A DNA stretch of 64,000 nt from Burkholderiales bacterium (GTDB taxonomy: Bacteria; Pseudomonadota; Gammaproteobacteria; Burkholderiales; Burkholderiaceae_C), in NCBI GenBank assembly GCA_947377275.1, contig CANCFV010000001.1, positions 56,323 to 120,322 on the forward strand, in the 5' to 3' direction. Of this stretch, positions 39,301 to 41,651 are shown in pieces (the first letter of the stretch is position 1; each line of letters opens with the position of its first letter). The notes beneath the pieces are model-generated. The model saw only the letters and a program-made list of their open reading frames with translations, made no database searches and was not told the DNA's origin. The translations under genes and the position numbers were made by a program.

Positions 39301-41536
39301 TTTCGACGTTCAGTCCGGCAATGGTTTGCAAGCCCGAGGCTTTGAGCTCTGCGGTTTGCGCGGCCGACAGGGCCACGGTCATGTCGGCGCTCAAGGCTGA
39401 GGCGTCCAGCACGTCCAGGCCGGCGCCCCCCACAAACAGCGAGACGCCTTGGAGGTTCAGGCTCAAGTTCTTGTTCGCGTCGGCGTAAACGGCAGACCAC
39501 AAGGCGTCTGAGCTGATCGCTCCCACGCTCTGGATCGTGAAGGTTTGCTTCGCGTAGTCGGTCAGCGCCGAACCGTCGAGGGTGTTGACGCCCTTGCCGC
39601 CAAGCACCTTTTCAATGCTGCCGAAATCGATCGACAGGAAGTCATCGCCAAGGTTGAACTTGCGATCCGCCGTCAGCTTGAGGCGGATGTTGCTACTCAG
39701 CTTCGAGGCGTCGAGCAACGTGTTCGCGCTGCTGTCGCCCTCAAAGGCCTCAAAACCGGTCGCCTTCAAGACAAAGGCATTGCTGGCCGACACGAGCACA
39801 GAGCCATCTGCGGCCAGCGTGTAGGTCTGGTCACCATTTCTGGCCGACAGGTCCAGGGAGTCCTTCTGGCTGGTGCCCTTCAATTCATCCAAGCCGCTGA
39901 CCGTGAGCTTGTTGGCGCCCGCAGCGCTCCACCTGGCCTCGAAAAGGCTCGCATCAACGGCATTGACCTTGACCGACAGGGCAGACGCCAACGCCGAGGC
40001 GTCAAGCGCATTGGTGCGGCTTGCATTGGTGTAAACCGTACCAAAACCCGACAAGGTCAACAGGTTCTTGCCGCCTGACAGACTGAAGCTGCCTGCCTCG
40101 CTCAGGGTGATGGTGGCGTCCTTGTCAAAGGCTTGCGCATTGAACAAGCTGTCGGCAGGGGCCCGCAAGATGTCCACGCCTTTGAGCACAATGTCGAGCC
40201 CCCCCACGGACGTCTTGATGTCGCCATTGCTTTGGGCGATGAATTCAAGCTTGGCACTCAACGCGCTCACGTCCAGCGTGTCGCGGCCTTCACCGGCCAA
40301 CAAGGTGGTCACCCCCTTGAAGCTGACCGACTTGTCGCTCCAAGAGATCGTCAACACCTCGCCCTTGGCGTCGTATTGGAAGGTGACGGCGCTGCCCACT
40401 TGCGAGGCATCGACCAGCACGTCTGCACCGCTGCCTTGGCTCGTTTTGGCCACGCCATCGGCCGTGACGGTTTGGCCATCTTGAACGATCGCCACCGTGC
40501 CATCGGCGTTGAGGTGAACCTTGACCGGCTTGGCTGCCTTGGTGAGGTCCAGCGTCGGGGTCTGCTGCTGAGCGAGCAAGGTACCGACCCAGGTGCCGGC
40601 CTGCAGAGTGGGCGTCTCGATGGCCCCACTTCGGGCGTCCAAGGTCCAGCTGGCGCCGGCCACACCATTGCTGAGTTCGTCAGACGAGGCAGCGACGTCG
40701 GCTCCGGTCAAACGTGCCAGGCTGTCGATGAAGGCAATGCCTTGCCCATCGGCCGCGGTGTCACAGCTGTAGAGCAGCAGGTCGCCCTGCTCGGTGAGGG
40801 ACTGGCCCCATTGCGACAAGGCAGCCGCGTGGGCTTGCAGGTTGTCGGCATTGAGTTGCACGCTGCCCAGCGAGAGCGATGCACGGGCGCCGTGAGCCAC
40901 GATCTGCACGGCATCGAGCTGCTGGTGCGCCGCCAGCACGGTGCCGATCTGGGCCACACCATCAGCGCGGCCATCGAGCAAGACGATCTCAACGCCCTCG
41001 TCATGCAGCACCGTCACGCGCGGGCCGGTGACCTGAGCATCGCCGGCGGCACCGAGCACCGTGGGCTTGGGTGCAGCCAGATCGGCCAAGGCATCGCCAC
41101 CACGCAGTTGGTGGAGCGACTGGAGGAACGCCTCGACCAGGTGATCGCGGTCGGCAATGCCACCATCGATGAAGATGACCTGGCTGGACGCGCCTTGGGT
41201 GGCCGCGAAACTGGCGTAGTCGCTCAACAAAAGGGTGTGGGCCGTGACCGTGCTGCGGGCCGTGGGCGCCACCAAAAGGCTCAGGGACGCGCCCGGGTCC
41301 GCGGCGGCAACGCTGGCGGCGGCAGCGGGTGCACCTTGCGCAGTGCCAGCCAGCACGAGGGCTACTTGCGACTGTTGCACCGGCGTCAAAGGCGCGGCCT
41401 CGACAGGGGCATGCTCAGCCGATGGCGGCGGCACGACCAGCTCGGCAGCCATGAGGAAACGCTGCTCGAGCGCCTCGAACAAGGCCTTGCGACGGGGCTT
41501 GATCGTTGATTGGCGTTTGTTGTGCTGCTGACCCAT
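12302..41536 (-). CDS. giant LEPR-XLL / DUF4347 repeat protein (9744 residues)
   Basis: One uninterrupted frame of 9744 codons. ATG at 41536 has AGGAGA 7 nt upstream. Layout: basic N-terminus with LEQRFLMAA at 23-31, a variant of the LEPR-XLL motif; DUF4347 at about 118-300 (IVAHGA, LLYSCDTAADG, TGADVAAS); LDAS/TLD-type leucine repeats to about 1828; a haemagglutinin-like beta-helix part around 1960-2045; a Lys/Ala helix near 2416-2459; a long Ala/Gly/Val/Ser region of 55-65-residue units with NTVxAxI cores to about 5500; more beta-helix-like sequence; Calx-beta-like blocks near 8120-8510; glycine/aspartate RTX-like repeats at 8660-9445; a Lys then Pro/Ala tail; and a final block with WDAATGRW. 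Very few cysteines. There is no classical Sec signal peptide. It is probably a cell-surface or secreted adhesin, exported by the neighbouring genes; target and ligand are unknown. Confidence 0.95.
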   Translation of the reverse strand: MGQQHNKRQSTIKPRRKALFEALEQRFLMAAELVVPPPSAEHAPVEAAPLTPVQQSQVALVLAGTAQGAPAAAASVAAADPGASLSLLVAPTARSTVTAHTLLLSDYASFAATQGASSQVIFIDGGIADRDHLVEAFLQSLHQLRGGDALADLAAPKPTVLGAAGDAQVTGPRVTVLHDEGVEIVLLDGRADGVAQIGTVLAAHQQLDAVQIVAHGARASLSLGSVQLNADNLQAHAAALSQWGQSLTEQGDLLLYSCDTAADGQGIAFIDSLARLTGADVAASSDELSNGVAGASWTLDARSGAIETPTLQAGTWVGTLLAQQQTPTLDLTKAAKPVKVHLNADGTVAIVQDGQTVTADGVAKTSQGSGADVLVDASQVGSAVTFQYDAKGEVLTISWSDKSVSFKGVTTLLAGEGRDTLDVSALSAKLEFIAQSNGDIKTSVGGLDIVLKGVDILRAPADSLFNAQAFDKDATITLSEAGSFSLSGGKNLLTLSGFGTVYTNASRTNALDASALASALSVKVNAVDASLFEARWSAAGANKLTVSGLDELKGTSQKDSLDLSARNGDQTYTLAADGSVLVSASNAFVLKATGFEAFEGDSSANTLLDASKLSSNIRLKLTADRKFNLGDDFLSIDFGSIEKVLGGKGVNTLDGSALTDYAKQTFTIQSVGAISSDALWSAVYADANKNLSLNLQGVSLFVGGAGLDVLDASALSADMTVALSAAQTAELKASGLQTIAGLNVESVLTGTGKNTLDASNVVDDLLFTLSGDALNNVAVSAVVASGVAPSLQVAGVAAMVGGQGDNTLSATTLSKDLTVRVSDDGEGTLATDASTLQFKDIQAIDTNAANKNTLDFSGMSRDVNVDIEAQSGSTFDRVTGFKAIIGSSGKNSIRVDANTTLVDVRSAGGKGQQLVYGVGGADLTVIGNSNTTYSEQVAVSTKLTSSKVTDTYSFTPYGQVPNAPTSPVPEALQQAVVEHATGKATLVNVDKVILTATATDVVLDASDFTKTVGLIAQASGSTLKGGAGTSYLTASVGTNKLEGLAGARDRTWVVAEADANFTLTDAQLKVARDGKDIVVNTLSNVGGAILTATGWTDVTLDATAFNGNTVLTGNLGKDTLLGAKGTQATPGLYQNTLVNTGGDYAEIRGGQYAKNTLIAGNSQSNRLVLTPDKLDLSVGTSVLQVVTVGADVRGGSFQLGVTLPGADTTLSKVIAWDASTEAFKAALASVTGLGAGDVEVRAGGDVALTLGDGSVLNIDFNGARTLDDVVMAFNHASTVNAQGARVSPITASIDDKGNFVLSVKNSGAGAVTLDVIGRSKAAFALGLVSTVDAKQATFAANAAGDFELKGQIGTALTQQSLLTTLARPFTVGSGTWSVRFMGRLAGLDLKALSVVNKTTLADGSTAGQVTVGAAREFRVQISDRVDVGSVSLTVSSPTGGQAQTTRAIAFDASIDDVAQALAALDGVSSSDFMVSGTAGNWRVQLVGQYLQGGVDGTVSVTEVSGKQLTSGGAALAFVDAVRVQLSAKGPVNGDGISTTKTDVSYINEAILRAGQGDNLLDVSAFAGTATLQGLGTNTFKIGANVDATVVGNSASDLLIATGTAQGTEMTLRNDELVITAGGAVHTSKLQGISHVQLTGGNDAKLDASAFTGMSRSTLLSSLDHAFGATGQNDVALTLSDGSILAVSLVGLTTLGDVIDAFAAATGTTSSGLSLGQVFKLDIVGGNHLELSITDPTTGTATAALATVGQSTALADLGLLGVTQTVSGKSVKFAGRALLTPVVALQGGGGNVTLKGGSGFNTFTSGGSGTYVGGGAGSVNLLVHQASKAVKLSDAAIDTLDSTGQSIGQIKLSQFTAQDQAVIQTDNGSSIDTSAWSGQAVLIANQVAASLTGGKGATAFDVDVSALKADKPTTISANHDGDRVILRGVQKLDGWQDLVKVTLAKDVDIEWMLDFSGDAQFNQGIFKDQTLKAEGRNIVIQADEIRLDHTVLDVSSASAKAGSITLQGRSIRIDGNSQLLALGADQKSHGAITITAVQQLTEGGLLKDGGPLRIVGGKTDIGLENSSLLGFWRANVAATEVDIDHTVISGGNVTITAKSSGEKQFSTDSDSTNKLESLWDKGLGYGANFLSEFSLGVGVTFAKATARVNIGHDTVINATNLVLSSQAITAVVAKPFGGGSPVVIAVGVGISSAQTIVDGQLNVAGDVYINAITTHKVLVKADATGKDGFATAVAVSVQESETTAQIAKDAQVSVGGNLNVLAMTEDHFAMMARAIGGKGSEVAVAVAVNVDNSSTHAYVDGNVRVKGNMEVLAGETRSGAEITKGPLGPSKISSAFTAAYTATDVTNDHSGRAKLLAGGLPATMSGVNASSATGTDAKGDFLDDAKAAQVGSGTAVAKGGAAKVGSVIQGGATKLWNAVSKGDSPEAKAKKQAEADQKAAKKAEEDAKKAGAEPKEAFNAAPAIAVSVVKQDVHARIGDGVNVRRVAVDGDLKVDAKVVAQPFVSAGASASDEGVDGKGKARTSKTGVALAVAVGVMRNQALSEIGTNAVVDAGKAITVNAATLNEIDWKSLWGVNLVTPLIMSAYKADFQSDAGVTSIQSDQKVEVVKGHAAGGDVGAQYRYKGTGSVTLDLSATDFSDRSMWENLNSAANQASSNFQKNLATYSSSLLGLDNNLFNTFTQATSSGHKLSLAGALTVMINSHDAQAVIRSGASINQHPTDDDKALQVPRTGAQTVSVTAASTSQMVNVSGNVQVPDLTQLVKPADKDGKKPTVKEVLAGGGAGTSNKEGGKGAAGSSLMVLYYGGAVNAGIEDGASLYADNLNVTANNFHVDVALGASGGKASGKGFNGAFIVNVTDNTTHAFVGGGAKVDVGSLTLKDGDGKPLGRSVNVDAQDRNYLVQMAGGIVVSDAVGVGASAVVNVVNRDTQAYIGSLAPATAPANTLTAGTGYFKAANAVVVNARNDGFIGSFAVAGAKVSKTQAANKAEGLPTDQPTTEGTKEADGTTTKKATSNPGEVSDSTKANYDKVIAELQAKFGEKSGASGGTTPGTGSGTGAAETPQPTSKQQGKAGLAFSGAVTINVVSDIARAYIEQAGDVTVTGKLSLSAGNETAVVSAAGAASYVNTGAENKDVGIAGAVGLNLVGGKTDAFIDSTKNVKVAALSLEAQRTGWIGALSAGMAGAPAQKGVAVGGSISIARTAYAVGTRVSHTALDIGGGIDLLAKDSAGIVTIAGAVGYGGRAGIGAAVAFSQIANTVESKMVDIAKLRNSGNINVTADEQAIIVNVAGSVGISSKNTGAAGTLAINMVDNTVSAGLSGVKQDDGSSGDVTLLAHDSAWVGALAGAVGVGQKNGIGAALGMSFMSDKLTASVEGSTLRTTGALDVQARSESGLIGAAIGVGVSRGESGSGFALAGSVQVNTMTNTVDAHISGNSDVQMGGKVRVAAADQSLVVSVAGAVAASISGSTGVGAAISYNRIANAVTAYVDQSRVKAASGDVSLGASSSPLLISMSASGAGGKSLGLAGSFAINSIANAVDAHISRGSQVQADAGSVRVTASEAASLNVAALAVAAASGASGVGVGAALAYNFVGASNADADPNLIAFNDAELPGADGSSGSGSKAPLASLKGDGADVTPSSVTAWIDASSVQASKSVQVLAGFDDPYASDSTGSPAVGRQVSLTPKTAVVTDAGAALPENANTLSFDQANDPAWKTGDAVVYHAGEGSIGGLRDGETYFAVRLDDGANATKVRYRLASTAGEAKTSTPVTLSLTSASDKAVRFSTVTSRVGVAGLPLSLPEHSAGQIVSVTAAGAGGKSGGGAGAFNLNVVRAGVDAHISNTGAGQVVSAGTGSVDVKAYDASSVYIGSGSIAGNSGAGGAVNASVGLSDVRNTVSAKISAATVTSGAADVNVEATEKARIVNVVVGGAGSGKGFAAGGSFAVNVVQNKVTASVVSGADINANGAVRVKALDTVAIATLAGNIAISLNGPVAVGVAFAVNHVGDTVEAKIDGSSVKTTSGDVEVSAKFALPDALPGLADAQIYAGAISGAFTGGASLGGAGSVTLNWIKNTVSARVSNIALSQSVKAGGKLSVQALDASTIDSLAGAVSASGLKAQGPSGAVGASVSYNYLGGNPNDVTDASGNSVTAGIDESAGVITAGEVDVGAQYTGTLNNVTVAGAFALGSGFAFALGGAVSVNRVRNTNSAFIRGAAQLSATKLAGAGLYVHATDSASINAFAGGFGLAITKDSGAAIAAGVSVSVNEVHDTTEAYIERSTVESAGGVSVEAKSDSKILAGTLGVAAAVAPSSGFTGSGAGAGSGNTVGNTVKAEVRQQSDVSTSAGSVSVTATDKAEIMAISGAAAVSATFGSGGGAVSVGVSASVNDIANTVSAEINGSTVTSAEGVTVASKETAQIDAWVIGGSVSAAGGSAGGVALAVGLTESVNRVRNTGSAAVRNGAKVTSQKGAVSVTAEQASTINANAISASVAVGAGGVGLALSGGGAEARNVIGNDTRASVIDSTVVSAKDLNVQASATSTINATIVAVAGSVGAGSAAGALAIGASLARNQVGYNAQGERSASPVYASVSRSTVTVQGATRVTATGDQSIKAGVGAGAAAIAASENVGVAFSGAGASAQNLIAADIQATVSDLSGMRTGDLLIKANDTSTINADVGAASLSVGVGVSAFGLGVSVGVALAENVITNTVKATISGAKDLRAAGQVDVLAHEAATINAKAIAASLAIGGGTVGLAFSGAGANVTNMVNNDVQALITGSVVSANLFADHMVGSSTAPTLVKRGERVSVDPETVYVYNPNDQSLGDFNVPAGGLRAVSYSDSTLWKKVDAKNLSVKADSDVKVTSLAGAAAGAGGGGIGAGAGAMGGSTAYTLIGVKDLGVDLSDKASNNSNASNNPNKDLSKLSGQTQQNKVRAGIEASTVVASGSIITLATSAATVSSDAFAGSVAIAAGIGASGAVSGVGVKNVMASLVDASIKDSQVMALQDVVVASADTTKVTSAKAISASLSVAGGLAVSVSASVVLNTVANEVNATLSGSSKNAVIAGGNVAVVANGGNSVGNAYLPQAGSASIDGVEAVTASVSGGATGASGGGIGVDQLIANRISGVISGALVVDATKAVTVAAKDTASVSANLTGVSVAISFGAAIGVGVVNNKVADLVHARVSGAQVTAQDIEVNAVSASSVPKTVNVGVSASTLAAQANVSLAEIATVTQAIVDGGALLDATGSLAIASSARNEANVTTGGGALGAIAVAGMVSDVKLGSGNANGDVNTTVSGANTRLHAGSVNIGASSSDVLDAQSLAAGGGAIAVMGAVSNLTSTESVRVHLTDQASIIASGVTVQAFHEQDVDVKADAYTLALAAGTGAGAITKVTTGADIDVDKADVTAGAIVVTARNTLTKKRYIDGGNIKSGSAAAVAASAFASKTDIGTTDKDQAFRAGINLGGGAKLTAIGTHATPGTLRIEASTDVNAYDKMTVVGVSVYALTVAVDQINTYTQANVNAGDVKLTNETGDVYLTSRATSNANASAALTIASAVQNDTVATAETNTRTNNQINLNGAKIKGNNVHVYAGRDSIGVPDLLDTNAAANIAAFSMLPNIQVPVVHAKITESNQVNLLGASEVSAAQNVYLGAKQGLGNYASTDGSVVSLSAVPYGFTVPNGASTQSTNTVNLAPQVKVVAGLNNQSNLQVLPVDLVQRALPGLTLPKTGAVSLTAAQVDAIQGKLGLTNPIVGSSANYVLAALDLSTVGCDISMNNIVHVVDPSRPQFNGAYYQYRPVFEGSTSIDLQATDYSNTRLWLKVGNPNDPQKPDVVVPVIDSNLTEKLKLRLAGESKDLANYYVLLPEGAEAPTLSYRNTSNLLVQQREQLVQWSISHGGDDTAVARYQAQIKAIDDTLIELKLATPDGQGGVVVTRSLDAVFINLPSLYASPGSVFIDADRSVATNDAVSKLVKDGRINARSSASINIANDSPFAMIVNDTIISDAKVVTIVDGQLKVFTPGSVYVNDTPVSKGADADSGKVINIVQLNVGTFANESLPDTKNSLPQDIYFVGDVVNQTGDINIRNTVGSTNVSGQLIGDHINVITQGNFNLNTQAWFHVGGDPTQWAGFEKAKVDVVNAGVGSTVTLGSASIDVYRSSKASSKILAQGNINISASFLDINGKIQSGVRNVSLTIDANFNPGKTTLLSDNTGKAINGITFGGKAPDGTIDEAVPVSGRFDADTGQIVLDPITPQGGSITLTGQIISTGSGELLVANGYAGVNIVNNSAYALVLNKIDTTRNRVGKITINDTQSLKQTVYTLDASGTQVKQSELLGTKVYKTTSTGQQVPSIVYTATGTPDVFYGLTGGTYKPTSNQFYVWVDGQSKTVTTKTKYERSSFNLVGQDFDPLGLLTTDKNYTWQQIEYTDAKPLLQSEGVVMRDAGTPDFSLQFEVQQDKTWRVEKDVTVIWNVADQKAYIYRGTTGRVLLPNQDYTKPRSEGGNWDLATGNYTDKSPIKHSDFLNSQVNTEKWTTGGGWLQTKTSHVLITQVEGKKDFYTSELRADRNVAITFLKGLDKPDVNITSAGSIIFQGGVDVAQGGSINVSTTKKGAKVTTPASVGLFVSPASASATLRAAAVAAPSSPVTIRITSVDDVDLALQGNEGPIYVESTAGKVTLNVISPTNDNSRLLVGTIKAATDVRITAAQGIYAASSGSSITGNTVELLAVDGAIGEAGNRLKIDSNGRGTGGVAALAKDSIYITETAGDLRLLTPSLWQGAAASVRSVSGDVSLQATGGSIVSGVDSGLVKLSQVEAEARADQYIAELKARKVADLTQAYLKTYVDYWTRLRVSTDKASVSVSANAVELTAKAGLATGDAVTVTGLKGANGLTEGGRYYAVVLDATSGRMGLAATKADALAGTPKLLALNGDALPTEFSITHETHQLASGVTLTAEQQFVHDRVGAGTYNPTFTFTLTADEVKAITDQRASLVSGFRFPISRSIVDELIYPDSGNKGASVVPTVPSQLANVSGEHVELLSGASVGNVGKVITLDLSKGLSALSDSDKSLLATAQNTDVVGVVHAVYVYTGPLTGQDQTLNFNDSSLWKRVTPAFNATSASGLASVSTGTLVQSLRADGFGLYSFVGGNNSLVNLGKTDFSNARLWRAVTPDFASSAQTTTGMLTVQRQGTGQPVYRLANDQALSITLQLAQNLRVNASSTVSAQAEKSVGITSDDAIVVDKILAGDDINLVSAKGSITDSGADATAALTAGGDVILSAGTTIGAAKAAALRLQITSGGALFAQSVGNLAVQQVGGSYNWAGLSDTVGDLLAKRVESISGQVSVDVSSGSLNVGRILAHTDVNLTASKGIFNAVDDKLSNVANVSSETGNLNVKAGADIGAATALFKTALVSGVVNGTVAGDLYLHGQGSAQDLRLGDVQVKGKATVTADASVQINKLRAGSTAKVLAAASILRAGAPGSTNITAVDVDLTATAGTIGTAADALLIESSSTASGTLTASAQGDITITQTAHADGARRDLNLRRVASSQGDVTLSVDLGDILNAGAGNGAQVLGGALSLLALQGSIGIAGANGKPLEVDSARGRLGKVNAKAKRDVTVTEVDGAFNAGVISAAEGSVSLAAGHAAVFGANVVLDATSRIDAAHDILIRAGANVQADKGSVIASGDSITIYGDVGDSGAQGTLSSTITLEGALRSALNVIAGGPSADQITLRPTELVGWTRVLGNQLGLQGGNDTITLDRLPSMTQGGVRTSHVRPGGTAAVLDTVDLDGQGANNHYIVNLTGSSSDYTVNVHDSGGLGAGPNYLTINGTTLDDTFLLRANFVAKLTPNDPKDASGKPYASQVERINYDQTITGRLTVNGVDGFDHFYVDDNSAITTIDGGLGRSNVQIGQVYGAERTAAAGTVALGDEVSTIKTTLGYLSHGISYATTVYGARGQDEFVVYSNQASLKLYGAEGPADFVVRAFVLADNSGVSTSDTTITGGTGDTHVEYNINAPVSIVGGKGVNTVVVIGTERDDNFVITKDGVMGAGLNTRFTNVQKVEVDGLEGNDHFYVLSTSADVVTTLIGGGGSDTFDVGGDVTGTVVALDANGASGYINHSLLSQDTNFNGAFAEGYPLTVSGNKNSPVTFKQPADQLSVVKGGVKGSDVNTYDITLSVAKPTAGTVAYLAVSAAMLSATDRSINAKGIEVSTDGVHYGQAVILTFDSNVAAGQPQDWLRTQKIYVRAIDDGVQAGDRVVSISHALISSNPAFNGVVLPSLDVQLVDAHKPGVLVKQPVGGVSVVAGGSATSGQLNDRINISLTRAPAAGETVLVTLRHDLGEVDLLAANPALQSRFSLDANGQTQISFDASNWDQAVTVQVKGVQQASVQNPLSTRVTASLNSTGGAAAVYRNVGDTSSFNVVKRDARIGGLIVTPITAGSTVAPDQSIQYAIRLTKAPTAPVVVSLLDSGKTTEVALDPKDPRFKAAANGQPATVTFDASNWDKDFKVEVQVKAGVDTSAGSQPVQVFPAQPHITYGVQGPLVIEGDVMPNRDRSLRTAVMLPTETDTALPTLPAATEAARNTDTLRVFNDGSKTAESGSLSKLKDLSGMAAVYGAKASDLNLDSFGHIAGLSMGGDLQLDYGINGAHDLRTFEGGITFHNLQVVNTLLGQGDDTFTVSHTTEGTITVVQGGGGNNTLIATGGGGVKSPLVLFGATSQNGQFFNATTAALTGGARVFTGVGNNVLDARGTTAGVILYGGAGDDTLYGGSGDDLLAGGGGNNTLHAGDGNNQVYGNAGLNIDLSKRLSLADSHLLTVVLQGAAGDQALTSDSVRVGNNTITAGNGNNVILANQGVVTQVPGTMRLVDLSHITQVSTVDMGGAANNRITVGNGNNWILGGIGQDQIQAGNGDNVILGDDGVIDHDPAVGQLQQVRSTQVDAAHGANDRISAGNGRNVLIGGVGADEIVSGSGHNVVLGDNGVVTYLAGGVARVISSDENTLTGGQDTIRVGDGHAIVIGGVDNDTITLGQGAHEVLGDNGEVIVDANDLAVTVRSLDPALGGNDRITAGKGNAVVLGGIGNDTITLGNTDAAAGNRSVVLGDNGVVQRNAQGFVEQILATSQDLGGDDTVQVGDGHVAVVGGLGADQITVGNGTHEILGDNGEIVADATGLVRSIQTQSPALGGDDRITAGNGNALVLGGLGSDTITVGSTDAAAGDRSVVLGDNGLVQRNAQGFVEQILATSQDLGGDDTVQVGDGHVAVVGGLGADQITVGNGTHEILGDNGEALFGTTGLLSSIETQSPTLGGNDRITAGNGDAVVLAGLGDDDLVVGDADASANKRIVVLGDNGRVLADKLGRVTEVITTSPELGGNDKVVTGSGNNIVMGGNGNDDVLTGDGNALLIGDNGQATLEDNQLRQAQTIDLYQGGNDVLHAKRGFNIVLGGFGNDLLYGSLTSDVLVGDYASVRLAADGQIVGLTRFAYALNSPDLIAASQDAVFNSPLLVRVKTNVRGLDASQTPLINALSAADRSGINVGNFSATAHGEQELDLIPPAAGPEGEGAKPAKPAKVVKRKPVAKAKTQLVKPKAKVQVQKNALPVKAVVQQPAQPAVTPEVVPAQPVQQAPAEVPVPAQVAPALPATPLVPDAPAAQQAPAESNTRAPAPAPAALMAAVVATLGQRRRTTQGARRRVWDAATGRWRELAAGVVGEGTGNRLQLDALVPGTPASEPASVVSTEAAPVRDNMEASCAPATAGGAAKRPGISWGRGPSKGRVC
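13722..14453 (-). repeat. 366-bp tandem repeat inside the RTX-like region of the giant gene
   Basis: Two adjacent near-identical units offset by exactly 366 bp (122 codons). The segments beginning at 13782 and 14148, and those beginning at 13901 and 14267, match with only scattered, mostly third-position changes. The encoded unit contains GDDTVQVGDG, GGLGADQITVGNGTHEI and LGDNGE. More diverged copies of the same GDNG/GNGN pattern extend on both sides from about 13200 to 15560. The high identity of the two central units points to recent duplication or gene conversion within the gene. Confidence 0.9.
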
Positions 41537-41566
41537 GACTGTCTCTCCTGCGCCTTTTTCAAGGCC

Positions 41567-41593
41567 GCAACGGCCCCCAGTGGGAGCCGTTGC
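41567..41593 (-). promoter_or_regulatory. stable hairpin between the tolC-like gene and the giant gene
   Basis: In the 115-nt gap between the outer-membrane gene's stop and the giant gene's start, an 8-bp perfect inverted repeat (GCAACGGC / GCCGTTGC) encloses an 11-nt loop that can itself pair (CCCA/TGGG). No U tract follows on the transcribed strand, so it is not a normal intrinsic terminator. It could be a partial attenuator, an RNase processing site or an mRNA-stabilising stem that sets different expression levels for the channel and the 29-kb gene. The giant's ribosome-binding site AGGAGA lies about 20 nt downstream. Confidence 0.55.
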
Positions 41594-41651
41594 CTGTTTG
41601 TTGATCGATGCTCAAGCCGCTGTCAGACCAGCGTGCCATGACCAAAAGGGC

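Noticed and set aside
41567..41593. Intrinsic terminator after the tolC-like gene
   Set aside because: Stem is good but no U tract follows on the transcribed strand.
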